Origin: Pomacea canaliculata
Taxonomy: Eukaryota > Mollusca > Gastropoda > Architaenioglossa > Ampullariidae
DNA: 64,000 bases
Direction: 5' to 3'
Assembly: GCF_003073045.1 (NCBI RefSeq)
Contig: NC_037596.1
Span: 6,901,416 to 6,965,415 of the forward strand
Part shown: positions 49,302 to 62,900 of the stretch, in pieces
Layout: each line of letters starts with the position of its first letter
How positions within the stretch are numbered: the first letter of the stretch is position 1
Notes under the pieces: model-generated
What the model was told of the DNA's origin: nothing
Seen by the model: only the letters and a program-made list of their open reading frames with translations
Databases searched by the model: none
Position numbers and translations under genes: made by a program

Positions 49302-52300
49302 TCTCCAACAACAGTGACAGGACAGCAACAATAACAGCAATATGATGTGTGAATCGAAAGAGAAGACTCTAAGAAAGGAATTATACCCAAAGACACTGTA
49401 GCAAACAATGCAAGTAGATATTAGACATGAGATAAACAAGTGATATTGAGGCTAGCTTGGACTGGGATTGCTCTGATGCTAACAGTTTAGCATTTCTTCA
49501 CCGGTGTTCTGCAGCAAGCAGTCAAGTTGAACATGTGCACCTAGGAAACAATGCATCAGGAGAATTTCAATGCATGTACTGCACTATTTATTTTTATTAT
49601 GCGATTATCTGATAATCGTTCAGTCCGAGAACGTTGCCATGGAAACAAATATCAGCAACTCCGCCAACTGTAGCAAAACCTTGCTGAGATAGACTGTCAT
49701 GCAGTTTCAGACTGCCAAATACATTTTAAAAAACTCAAATGAAAACATTTAGCATGGGCTAAGAATTTCTTTCCAGTCTCTCTAACATAAAGAGAACGCC
49801 AGTGTTGACACTGAGCGCAAGTCATTACAAGACTGGTTTGTCAATTTTTTTAATGGTGATTTCAGTTTGGTTTTGTGTCTTTCAGAATGTCAGTATGTTA
49901 GCCTGCATGTCTGCCTGTATTTCTGTCTGAATTTTCATGAATTTATCTGTCTTATTCCTTTCTGTGTGTCAGGGTTGTGTGGATGTGAGTGACTGTGAAT
50001 GTACAAAACTGTGGAAATGCATTACTTGTATATAGTTTTGTTCTATAGACTATACTGAGTGCATGCCTACACGAAAGCTTTGTTTAAATGCATTTTGTAC
50101 TATACACTATACGGTATGGATGTTATTATACTATAATTGCATAATTTCATATACTCTGATACCCGAGAATGTGATATTTTGTTTACATTTAATTCAAAAG
50201 GGAGATAAACATTATTTTGCTGGTAAATCAGAGATGACAAATTTCTCAATTAAAACTTATCCGAGAGCACACAAAGATACTGCAGGATTAAGCAGATAAT
50301 CCCAAACACCTATGTCATACAAAAGACCTCACACAAAGCAACAAACAATAATCTGCACATCTAGCAGTACTTATTCTCTAATTAAACATCTTTCACATGA
50401 TTTATCAGCTCAGTGTATAAATAATAACATCAAGTATAATGGGCATTTAACAGTATTTTGACCAGCATTTAATCATCGCTTTGCACCTACCTCATTGTTC
50501 CATTACCAAACACTTAACAGACTGTCATAGTGGATAAAAGGAAGAAACTGCTGTTTAGTTTCAGATCCTTTTCAGGGTTCTGTCCCTTAGAAAGAAGACA
50601 GTAAGTCATGATTTAGCTCTGAATATACAACTGTAAACTTATCATGGTGTGGCCTAGTGTCATATGCTGTGTGGGTTGCCAACTCTTATATAAATTTACA
50701 TGCTAATCTAAAAAAAAAATACAGCATCAAAATAGGTCTAGTTAAAACTGCAATTGTTTTAAAATAATAGGTTTGTTTGGGTTGGTGACTGCATCATGTC
50801 ATGGCACTATTTGATTAGACAATATCAACACCACAATATTCAAATTACCATATTTTACATTAATTGATTCCTTAAATCTACAGAATATCTTTATTATTTT
50901 AGTGTAGTAAAACAATTACCAGGCACCAGGAACTTCTTTTTACAAACGTTTAGAAACATAAGAAAATGTTTCTGCTTGTAGTGGAGAAAACTGTTTAGCC
51001 ATATGCAGTTGTAAACAATAGTGTGAAATATATGTTCAATGTCACAGGCTTTTTCTCTTTTGCTATCTTCTTATTGGAGATGTAACTTTAATGTCTCTCA
51101 AAGCAGTCTATGGTGGTTTTCATATATCAAAGAGAAAATAAAAATCTGGTGAGATGCAATGTCATTATCAAACTCAGTTTTATTTTTTTCACTAATTTCA
51201 ATTAACTAGCAATGTGGGTGAATAAAAGCAGCTCGGCAAAGAAGAAAGAAAAGAAATATGAAGGAATGGAAGAAGGAAGAAAATAATTCGACAAAACCAT
51301 GTAATAAAGTGTAAGACTTTAAAGTAACAAACATTTAAACAAGCAATAAAATGGTCTGTAACCTCTTAAGTAATTTTTAAAAAGTCACTCTGATTATGCT
51401 TGCATGAAAAATATTTTCCCTTCTTGGTCAGAAGGAACAATTGCAGAATACAGAGCTAAAGGCTATTTTTTAATTATGTGATATTCAACGAGGCTGACAC
51501 CTCATCGACTTTTTCCCCGCAATGTGGAGATCGCTGTTACTTCATGTGTGGAATATTTTTAATTCTTTCCTAATTGCATGACTTTGGAATACAAAGTTAG
51601 CAGAGTTCAAAGCTTAGTGTGGAAAACCAGAATTTGCAAAAAATAAATAAATAATGATTTACATTGTGAATAGAAAATAAATAGCCACAAAAGGATAAGC
51701 CGGTGAATTATTTGACTTCGTGAGTGAGTTTCAATTGTGAAAGGTGTTAAATAATGTATATGTGGTAAATAGTGGATGTGTGTAATGTCATGGATGTACA
51801 AAAGTGTCAATTTTTGTATCCATATTTTTTTGTCTTATACCTCATACTCTGTGTCTGTGTGGTTGTCATCCTTTTTATTCGTTGTCAAAATATTCCATTT
51901 TTTCCCATATTAATGTCAAGCTGATTCATGCGACAGCAAATTTTTATCACTACATCATCCTTTTTCTGTTGATTATTAATTCTTCTGAAGCCATCATTTC
52001 CATCCGGTTTTCCATTTCCACTTCCTGTGTATTCATCTCTGTCCAAATCCTTCTTATCTGTCTTATTATAATAGTTTGTTTTGTTTTCTTTTTTCTTTGT
52101 GTCTAAGTATTTTTAACAACAATTTATAAACAAACCGTCAAACACGGCAGCTGACCAGTCAAACCATAACCCTATCCCAGTAGACAAAATCAATTATTAT
52201 AAATATAGAAAACAAATCTTACAGGTTAATGATTGTAAGCTCATTTAGCTTTATATATAGCATGCTGTGTATAAGTCTATTTTTCTGTATACCACTTCTG

Positions 52301-52911
52301 GTTCCCATGATGGATAGTTTCCCTGTCTGAGATGACTTTCAATCTCGACCCTTCCTCTTTACAGTCAAAAGTGGTTTTATACACCAAAATTTCCTCCAAT
52401 TGATATACACATAATACTTGATGTCTTCATACTTAGAGAAAAACTCAGTGTGTAAATATGTTTATGAAAACAACGTTGACTACAGAGGACATGGGGAGGT
52501 TCAATCATTCTGTAACTGAAAGCAAAGGAATGGCTACGGATTTATCAGGGAAGATGTATTCTGCCTTTGCTGCCTCTTTTCTATGGAATCCTTTGTGACA
52601 TTTAAAGAATGTTAAACACGCTAATGTTTCAGTACATCTGCATAAATTATAAAGTACTTTGGGTAATAAAGGACGCATAGTGAGGAGTTTTCTAGAATGT
52701 ACTTGAGAAAAACAAGAGACCGGGAAAAGTGTTGACTCCACCTCCCTGATATGCTAAACACACAGACACGTGACACAATTCAGTCAGAATGCACACTAGA
52801 GTGACACGAAAAGAGGAAGTTGCCTCCCACTTCTGTTGTTGCCAGAGGCTGAACAGGTCACAAGACTACCTCTCCATCCAACATTGTAAGTGTGGATCCT
52901 GCAGCATCAGT
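49302..52911. other. 3' flank of gene D and spacer before gene E
   Basis: It presumably begins with the 3' UTR of gene D. No AATAAA lies close to the stop; candidates occur much further on (about 51138 and 51345). No other gene, repeat or RNA is recognised. GACACGTGACAC at about 52765 is an E-box before gene E. Confidence 0.5.
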
Positions 52912-53898
52912 ATGGGACTTCTGGTCATTCGTGCAGTCTTCTGGACTGTGACTCTTCTTCCTGGACTGGCCTTGCAACAGACTGGTAAGATACTTGTCTA
53001 AGTGTATTATTGGCACTAATACTTTTATGATTTACCAGAAAACAAATTTTATTTCAAGATTGTGTGCTTTAAAAAAAATAATGTTAAGTTTTCGCCGTTG
53101 TGAATTATATACCGAGCAAACATATGTAATCACTGGTTGAACATGAAATTATGAAGCTTAGAAAGTTAATGTGACACAAAGTATAATATATGGATGGTAT
53201 GAGACTGATGCTTTGTCAAAAATACATTTTTCAGAAATAGTTGCTAGACCTGTAAGCAAGAAGCAAGAGGATTATATAATCATCATGAAGCAGGTTTTAT
53301 TTCATTCTGACAACAAAAAGATTTAAGTGAAAATAAATGTCAGCTCCAAAGTACGAAAAAGTGTCAAAATATTTTACTGGAGAACGCCAGGGAGAAAAGG
53401 GAAGGGAAAAAAAACCCACATTCCACAAGGCGTGAAAAAAAATCGGTAAAAACACACACAGAAGGAGAGGAAGAGGGAGAAACAGGAAGATAAGTAGAGA
53501 AACTAAAAATGATTATGGATGTACGAATGTAAACAAAATGTATGAATGCATTCACTTAAAAAAAATGAAATGGAAAGACCAGGGTGTAAGTCGGTAAAAA
53601 AAAGTTCCTTAACCCTAACATTTGAGGATACTGGAGCACACGGATGAGGTGAACGGTCGTTTATTCATCTGCTAAAAATACCTCACTTACTGACAGTTCC
53701 CATGTAGGGATGCATGAAGGAATGCACCGAGTGCAATAATGTATGCATGGGTTTTTCTCGGATGACATGCGTTTCTCAGCCAGGCGGTCAACCAACCAGC
53801 CAACAAGTTACAAGTTCATAACGGCCATAAAGTCAACCACTAATTAATGTAACACTTTTATCAGTTTCTTATGCTTATTAAAACACACATACTCATCC

Positions 53899-53929
<31 letters not shown>
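53899..53929 (+). repeat. (TCA)n microsatellite
   Basis: About ten TCA units in the intron just before exon 2 of gene E. Confidence 0.9.
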
Positions 53930-56059
53930 TGTTTGCTACAATATTTGGATTATTTATTTTATTTTTTTGCAATCAAAAGCCGTTCCTGGGTCAGTATCTA
54001 CTATTCCCAAAGATGTCCCAAAGATGTCATCCATCCCGAAGAATTCATTGCCAGGTGCCACCCAGGAGGCAATGTCTGTAGCTGATGGAGTACCACCCCG
54101 GGTGCGGAAAGGTCAGGTAGCAGTCTTTCTCTCTCTCTCACCCACGCACTTAGTGAAGCTCAGCAAGTTGATGAGAATTTTAACAACACATTTTTTCTCT
54201 CGTATAAATAAATCATTGCATCTTTAAGAAAGTGTTTATATTTTTCTTGAACATTTTCTAGTTTATCTGATTTTTCTTCTTATCAAGCTCTGAAAATTTA
54301 TTTTGCAGTGTGGTCAACCAGTTTAATCCCTCACCGATCCGCCAGCCAGTTTCTCCTCCGTTGGCAAACCCTACCTGGTGGCTACTGTCCCCCATCAGGT
54401 TCCTAACCAAAATTCTCTTCCAAATCAGGCTCTGCTCCTAAGTTCATTACAATCTGCTTCCAACATAAGCCATCCGCCTTACCAGTATAGTCCTCCTTTT
54501 ATAATCACGATCATTCAGCCCTCCAAGGGAATAAGTGCTTCACCGCAAGATCCACAAGCGGCCATCGCCTCTCCTCAAACCATCCCGACAACAGTGGCGC
54601 CACCGCAGCTTCCTCAAGGGACTAACCCGCAACCCTACACTTTGCAAGTTATGTACCAACCTATCCCCCTACCCCAGGTGGTCTACCAAGCTCCACAGTA
54701 CAATCCAGCGAGTCTATTTGCTCCACCAGTAGTGTACTACCTACCACCTCCTTCCATGGTAGTGGAGCCTACAGTCTTAAGTCCAGCAAATAGAAATCAA
54801 GGCCTGGCTGGACACAGGAATACAGTTTCTACTTCAGGATCCTCCACTCTGCCAAAGAGCCCGGCGGAAGCTCAGCACCTCAAACAAGCAGTTTTGCCTC
54901 AAAAATCAGAAACAGTTCCTCGAGAGCACCTGCATCCACAAGGACGTCAGATAGAAGTACCCCTGCACCTGCCTCTAAAGGGCGAGGTAACCAAGGCAAC
55001 AGTGCCACCTCGTTTCGGAATGTCTTCTTGTCGCAGTTGCTGCAACCTGCTGCACAGCAGATGGCGCGTGCCTCGGGTGTCGCGCAATACTACGAAGCCC
55101 ACGGCTGCCTTGACCCCCCGGCAGTTCATGCCCTAGCGTTGACGAGAGGCTGCACCTCAAGTCATGCGCAGCGGGCGTGTGAGGCCATAGGTCATGTTGG
55201 TGCAGAGGGTATGGTTCATAGTCCTGCCCTGTCTCACCTGATGAGTGTCATGTTCCCACCTGTCACGAGCGCGCGTCTGGAAGCATGCTTGTCGATGACC
55301 ACGATCCGCCAAGTGACGACGCAGGCAATGAAGAGCGGTAGGATGGGTTTAGCCCGCTGTCGACGATGATAAGGACGCTGGCTGAAAGGATGAGAGCGAG
55401 GACGCGCGCGGTGCCCAGCGGTAACAACAGCACGCACAACGCTGGTGGGGGTCACAGGTCAAGCCCGAGGTCAAGATGACGTGTGTGAGCACGTGGTGTC
55501 CATGCTGGCCATGAGGGCGGGGTGACGCCGACATCCCTGGAGGGGATCATGGAGGCGGTTCGTGACCTCAGGAGACACACGATGCCGTATAAGTGTCAGG
55601 AAGGAAAGGTTGGCGCCATGCCTTTCAGAATGTGTTGTCCAGGACATGGTGAGTTTTGTCAGACCTACAGAGCCTGTTAATTTATCAGGATTAAGGGGAG
55701 ATCCTTTCGGTAATTTTCTCTGATAAAAGTTAAATAGACTGGATGTCGTGCTATCTTATTCATAAGAAACGAACATCTTTTTTTTAAACGATGTTTAAAA
55801 AAGTCTTTACTTGTTTACTGATTTATTAACAGTGATATATGGCGCATGTTTGTAAAAACAAAATGTTTTTGTAATAATAACAATTTTATGACATAATTAA
55901 TACGCTTTCAGAGTTTTTAGATACAGACATAATTTACTCATGATGAGAGCGAGCTGGATAGCGAAGGAAGGGAGAGTACTGCTGATACATGTTGCAATTT
56001 ATTCTTTAGGGTTGTTGCCCTTTTCCGAATAAGCTTTGAAATGCGATTTCAACTTTGTT

Positions 56060-56060
56060 T

Positions 56061-56142
<82 letters not shown>
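56060..56142 (+). repeat. (TTG)n microsatellite
   Basis: About 27 uninterrupted TTG units in the last intron of gene E. Confidence 0.95.
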
Positions 56143-58593
56143 GCGTTGTTTCTCCCTTCTACTCTCTCGCCAATAATCTTTTTTTTTTAAAAATACATAC
56201 CTTGACAACAAAAAAAAAATAATAATAACTGATAAAAGCAAAATAAAAATAATTATTCAGAGCAAAGACATGCTACACATTTTCGAATGGAGACAGATAA
56301 ATAGTAAAAATATAGGGTGGGGAATGGCTGATGGCGGATAAAAGGACTGGGTGAGAAAAGGAGTGCAGTTAACTTGAAAAAAAAAATCTGCTGTTTAAAT
56401 CACTTGCTTTTGCCTTCTGATTGTCTGAGAAGATTTTCTTCAATTTCGGGTTGGTGGGAAGGTAGTGAGATAAGGGCTGAGAGTAGCACAGTAGTTCACA
56501 CTCGCTCATTACAAATGTTTTATGTTCATATCTGGTATCGGGGTACACGTACTTCTCTTTGGATAGAACACCTTTTCAAAGGGCTTTTCGTTGTGTGCTT
56601 TCTTCAGTTACTGTACGGTCCCTTCTCCCTTCCCTAACCAAGAGTGGGAAATCACTAAAAGGTGTAAGCAACATTTATCTATTGTGTTACAGTTGATTCA
56701 CCAACTCTGATGGACCTCGCTTTTTCGACCCCTGCCTAGCGTCCCACAGTGTGGTGACAAGCGAAGAAACATTATGAACGATGGGGGAAAAGTTTATCCT
56801 TTCGGTATGTGGGTTTATCTGTTGCTGGATCGACAGACTAAAAACAAGACAAATGTGTGCACATGTACAAAAAAATACCAACAAACCTGGATTTTGACAA
56901 AGGCACATCGTGTAGTGTTCCTCTCTACCGATCTCGAAAGTGAAGTAGAAGTAAATGGTAAGCAAGATGTAGACATTAGACACAAGCAGGACAGAAGTGT
57001 TTGTGTCATGTCGTTATCCTCAATCTTCGTGAAACTAACTCTGCTCCTACACCTCCATCAGTCTGTCATTTATTCAGTCTTATTAACCGCCATATTAAAA
57101 ATAATCTTTCATACTGATCTCTTCAAAATTTCATTTCTTTTATACAATTGTACTTTCAATTTTTATGTATTCTAAGATTTATAGTTTCTCAGACACACTT
57201 CTTAAAATAATAACTTCCTTTTTTCTAACTTTATTCATAATCGTATGATTGTTATTCACACTTTGGAAAACGGAACATATGAAAACGAAGTAGATTTTTT
57301 TCTTCACGATAATATTTAAGATTATTAATAATAGTGCGACTAAATAAATAAACTACATATTTACAGGTGAATAAAATATTATTTTAGAGGACAGTCATGT
57401 AAGTTCATGATTTGTCGCAGTGATATTCAGCGTGTTTACTCAAATATGTTTTCTTATTAGTTTCTTTCTAACCTAAGCTATTATGGTCCTAAATAAACTG
57501 TCTTGGATTATGTTTCTTTATCTCTTTCTCTACCTTTGTCTCTCTATTCCACATCCCACATACCCACACACACACTCACACACACGCACATGAACACGCG
57601 GAGAAAAGAAACAAAGAACTTAAAAAAGAAAATAATAAAAAAAAGGAATAAAGAAAGACTTTTTGGAAAAAATCTGCAAAGCTTTGTTTTGTAAAAATCT
57701 GTCTGATCATTTAAAATTGATGTTCTGTTTTCACGCCGTTCTTAGAATGTCAACAAATTGTCAGCTGCCAAAGTTTTATCTGTTCTTTCGAAATCTGTTT
57801 TCATGACAGAAAAAAACCTTAGCCAGACAAGGTGACATGTTTTCTGTACTCGTCTAAGAACGACCTTCTCAGATAAAACCCACATGCCGATTCGTTTAAA
57901 GTGCTTAAGTAGAATAATATATATATAAAACCCACTGACAACTAGTAACGGTAAGTCGTCCCCACGGTCGGGTCGGCTTGGTCTGAGTCTGGTGGATATC
58001 AGTTAAGTTAATGATAATTACAAACCTCGTATATAAATATTATTACAGTATTTTCCTTTTGTTTTATAATTTTTAACTGTCATTTATATTTTGGAAAGAA
58101 AAAATCACTATCTAAAGCCTCCAAAAGCTAGCACGCGCACACACAGTAAAAAGAAAGAGTAAACAGGTCATTCAATCTCTTCGACCATGCCTGGGACTAC
58201 GCTGCAAACTTCCGTTTTTGTCAAGAAATGTTCTCGGCAAAAGACTGATAGCTATTTCAATCAAGGTTCGATCATTTCCGATTTCCCTTTTCCTCAACGA
58301 CCCGGCAACAGAGCAAACAACGCCGAGGCAAGGACTTAGGATTCCTCAGAGAAAGACAGGGTCACAAGTTGAAGTTGTGTTTGTACTTCTCTGTACAAGG
58401 GTGTGACAAGTGTTCTAACTCAGTGTCAGACGAGTTTCTTGTTATTTTATCCACTATTGCTTCAGCTTCATTATCATTTTAATGATCTGTAAAGTTGTTT
58501 TACGATGAAGTCAGATAATGTCCGTCTCATGTCAGACTGTTACACACAAACGCGAACTCGCACAAACGCTGCACTCATTTAGAAGAATGTTTG

Positions 58594-58624
58594 CTCCTCC
58601 TCCTCCTCCTCCTCCTCCTCCTCC

Positions 58625-58692
<68 letters not shown>
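58594..58692 (+). repeat. Compound (CTC)n(ATC)n microsatellite
   Basis: Eleven CTC units followed by about 22 ATC units, pure throughout. Confidence 0.95.
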
Positions 58693-58794
58693 GCTGTTTC
58701 CAGACAAAGCCAGAGTTACTTTGCGTTACAAAAACCGGTTTACAAAAAAAAAAAAAAAAAAAAATCACTTTTGAAGGAAGAACGATGAGTTCTA

Positions 58795-58925
58795 GTGAGG
58801 CAACCCTCAGGTCAATCTAATGCTTACATCCTCAGTCAAGTAACAGCATACAACGACAGGCAAACACAGAAACATCAGCATTGATGCAAACATATCTAGA
58901 AACTGTCGCATCCCCCTTGCGCTCA
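58795..58925. repeat. Dispersed repeat, copy 1
   Basis: Diverged match to 62515-62640, with shared landmarks CTCAGGTCAA, CATACAAYGACRG, CAGAAACAT and GCAAACAT. Both copies follow an A-rich plus ATC-rich tract, which suggests an old interspersed element. Confidence 0.45.
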
Positions 58926-59935
58926 CACGATGTAACAGAGAATCAAACCTGTCACCAAACCAAAGGGCCTAACTGTCAGCTACAGTCATCCTAGCCTCGT
59001 GATCACCCTTTGTTGTGGGAAAGAACATCGAGCACATCACCCACTGTCCCGGACCTTGACTTCTCTCCGTCCCTTCTAAGTGAGCACAGTGTGACTAATT
59101 AATTAAGGAATAAGTCCAAACTTCCCATCCTTCTCCACTTGACTCCAACTCTTTGACACTCACAATCCCTGTTTAGCATTTATATACGTAATTTATTTTA
59201 CTGGAACGGTGGTTACTAAAAGAATATTTTTTTGTTTTTGCATTGTGATGCTCAACTATCACTTCAAAAAAATGTCAACAAGAGTGCGACAAAAAAATAG
59301 TTTAACTCTTTTATTTAATCAAACAAAAGAGGAAAAAAATATTGCTAGCATCCGGGTGAGCGCTATTAGGTTACTGCTTTGATTGACACGTTCCTAGTCG
59401 CTGGCAAACACACTTACACAGGACAATAGTGTAAACAATCAGTAAACAACCCTACAGTATTTCACACTAAAACGTCGCTTTAACCTTCCGGGGTTGCTAA
59501 GTCTCAACAACAATCTGACATCTGATTCATTCCACTTCCACACATTTCCGATCTCTTTCAATTCAATTATCAGACAACAGTGAATCAAGGCGGAAGAAAG
59601 GAGCGAGGGATGCCTCAGAGCGCAGGACGAGACCACACGTTCAGCACGCGCGTGCGTTCTTTGCAGGTGACTTTACAGATTTATTAATCTAAGACAAGGC
59701 TTTTAACTTTATCTTGTTTATATATATATTTTTTTTACATAGAAATGATATAATAATTTCTGAATATCTTTTATAAACTTCAATAATCAATGTCTCATAA
59801 ATGAACTCATTGACACAGCACGCGTGCGAGCTGCAGTTCTAATACTTAAAGGAATGACTATTGTCTTGTTAACAATACAAAGTTAACAATTTTCCTATTT
59901 CAGACAATTTTCAGGCTATTGTTGTAAGGAGAATA

Positions 59936-62900
59936 ATGGGCTTCGTGGGTGAACTGATGCCACTAATTCTGGCTCTTTGTTTGACAGGTACGTTGGTGAT
60001 CGGACTTTCTCTCGCACCCTGATCATTGGTTGCTTTTCTTTTCTCCTAACTGCTTAAAGACCTTTTTAGCTGTGTTTGAAAATCATGGTTTTAATTATCT
60101 TGTGTTTTTTTTTTTTTAGTTATGTTATGGTCAGGATTAGCTTAGGGCTTATGTCTAATGTTGTCAAGATAATAAGCAGCGAGACTAAGAGGGAAAAAAA
60201 GTCTCTCCTGCATCCGGAATTGAACACAGATGATATTTGGAGTGTGTACTATGGTGCTTCCGCTATTTGAGGTACTTGTTTGCCATTCTTGTAACAATTA
60301 TTCAGCATTAGAATATGTTTCAGACGTTGGTTATGTATGATCATAGTTTCAGGAACCAACGCTCAATGTCAGAAGGAACAGGAGGCCTTCATGGGATGTC
60401 TTTATGACCATATAGGGTCATTTGTACCCCTGATGGAGGTCTCTTTCTGTGACAGAAATCTCATAACAGAAGATCTTTGCCAGTGAGTTCTTCAACTATT
60501 AATGCATTCTTTGCAAAGACAAAGTATAATACATTGCTAGAAGACCGTTTTACTGCTTAAAATAAGTTATCTACTTTCTGTAACTGTTTTTAGAGAAATG
60601 GCCTATGTACCAACCTGTCATAATACAGTGAATGATCTTATTATTTGCTAATATGCTGCTGTTGTTAGCAGTAGAAATTGCTCTATAGAGTAAATATATT
60701 TTATTTAGTCTACAACTTTTGTTCACAAGGGTTCTTCTCTGCCTGATAACACTGTAGTTTTAGTAAATCTCTTCAAGCACATCTCGATACATTTTAAATA
60801 CAACAACAGCAAATAAAAGTATTAATGTCGCTACAGGACATTTTCCACTATCGTGCGATGTGTCAATAATGTCAAGACCTCAGCCACGTGCAGGCGTGAT
60901 GCTGTCACTCAAATCACGGAATCAAATGAGTATGAGTTCACTTTTGTAATGTTATAATAAGTTTGTGAACTAACATTTGTAAAGACATAAAATTACTTTT
61001 TAAAGAGTTTTCTTAACATATATGTGAGTGTGTGGGGCTCATATCCTTCATATATGTTTACAATGTACATAAATATAGAAAACAAAATCCATGTGCATCT
61101 CAAAGCAAACCGCAAAACAACTCATTAGTAATTTAGTCATGATTTTGCAACAATCGCTTGTAGAAGGATAATTAAATGGAGGAAAACTCGAGATGATGTA
61201 TAATCTAGATAACTCTGGTCTGTGTGTGAAGTAGCTTCCCTTAATTCGACAAAAAGAGCGAGTTATTGCAGTCCTTGCTATTGGAAACTTCTAGCACATT
61301 GAGACAGCAAAAGTTTTAGGATCTCTGGAAACCTATCAACAAAAGTTTAAACTTTTATTATTTTAAGATCTTTCTTATAAAAGTAATATTTTCTTTTAAA
61401 TGCAGAAAATAATCTCTTAAATATTTGTGTATTTGTATTTCGCTCAAGATTTACAATTCTCACTTTGTCAGATTTTGCTTGTAAGTTGAACGACTTGCAG
61501 GAGAAGTGTACAAAGGCTCCTGCCCTCGACACAGGTAAGCTGAAGTTAAAATTTGTTTGAATTAAACGCGTTATTTGTTTTTTTGATTTAAATATCTTAA
61601 AATTGGCCCTGAAATTGACAGAAATGTAAATGTCTGCCGTGTACTGCTTGCGTCCTAATACATCCAAAATGCTTACACTGATTTGAGAAAGGTTTATTAT
61701 TTTTGCAGAAAATTTAGCGTATTGCACAATGTCTTTAATTGTATTTTTAAGAGTAATCAACATATATAAGACAATGAAATTCTTTTTCCTCGTGGCTTAG
61801 GGGAGGTTATCCAGACTACCATATCTTCATCAAAAAGTAAGAGTGATCCTTCAAATGGTTTACAACAATACCTACAGATGTTTACTGGTTAATGCACCTC
61901 CCCACAAGGCTCTCCTCTAACCCTTCCTTGATCTTGTTCATGGTCTGTGAAATGCAATCCAATATAAATATTGCATATTAATACAAAAAGCCCCCATAAA
62001 AAATATATATATATTTTTTCATGTAAGTTAATAAAGTAACAGTATTGTAAATGTTTACATGAAGATTTCATTAACAATTAAAAGTCCTCTTTTATTCTCA
62101 ATTTTATTTACAGCTGTCGAGTAAAGACCACTGAATCATCATCTACCGGTAAAAAAATTGACTAAATAATATAACGGAGATTAGTTTTATTAATAATAAG
62201 GATAAAATAAAAAAATATAGTGTAAAATATCATGAAATAATACCTGACCTATACATCCGTATTTTTATATATTAGGTAAAATTTAATACTGTTATTTCAA
62301 CGAATATTACCTCAATACCGTTTCTCAAGAAAAAAAATTATCTTTCTTTCAGCAGACACAGTTCAGACTCTGGAATCAACATCTGTTGGTGAGGAAGAAA
62401 GTTCATTTAAAGGTATGACCGTGATTTCTTGTAAAAAAAAAAAAAAAACCATCATCCTCATCATCATGATGTTAAAACTTTTACAGAAAAGAATTAGCCT
62501 CTCGTTAAGCATACTCAGGTCAACTTAAATACTTAAAACCTAAGTGTAGTGTCGACATACAATGACGGAGAGACTAACACTCAGAAACATTAACATGGAT
62601 ATGCAAACATTTCTATATTTCTGTACTTCTCCTTTCCCTGTATCCCATGCTCGCTCACGTATATTTGTTCACCTGTATACATTAACTGTTGATTGACCCT
62701 GTCAGCAACATATATTTCAGTCCCACATGCAAAAGTAGCTAGTCATGCACTAACATGCACATTCCTTTTCAAAAATGCTGGACATGCCAGTTCAAATATT
62801 ACGACAACATAAATGACAAAGGTCACGGTGATGCAATGTCCCTGTTGGCTGTGATGTCCATGCAGGGGTCCATGCAGGGTAGAAAACAACACCGGTTAGA

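Larger units (their letters stand above)
52912..56739 (+). pseudogene. Gene E: paralogue of gene D, probably a pseudogene
   Basis: Exon 1 (52912-52984) encodes a signal peptide (MGLLVIRAVFWTVTLLPGLA) with a phase-1 GTAAGATA donor. Exon 2 starts at 53980 and ends at 54111 or 54116. The large exon runs from about 54309 to 55648 (GTGAGT donor). The last exon (56693-56739) ends SPTLMDLAFSTPA, matching gene D. The Pro-rich part has QVVYQAPQ and PPVVYYLPPP. The Cys domain has GVAQYYEAHGCLD, RGC, RAC, EAC, DVC, PYKC and MCCP, i.e. the same eight cysteines as D. The large exon changes frame about five times (near 54370, 54855, 55340, 55480 and 55520). Very short introns cannot easily explain this, so it is probably decaying, unless the sequence is faulty. 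Splice sites at both ends are intact, so the loss is recent. Confidence 0.65.
56740..59935. other. Spacer between genes E and F
   Basis: No supported coding sequence. It holds the CTC/ATC microsatellite, a dispersed repeat copy and, near 59570-59670, a CG-richer stretch ending in TTCTTTGCAG/GTGACT that could be a noncoding first exon of gene F. That last point is weak. Confidence 0.45.

Noticed and set aside
55999-56241. Open frame with poly-Thr
   Set aside because: It is a translation of the TTG microsatellite on the reverse strand.
58518-58820. Open frame with poly-Pro and poly-His
   Set aside because: The frame exists only because it reads through a CTC/ATC microsatellite.
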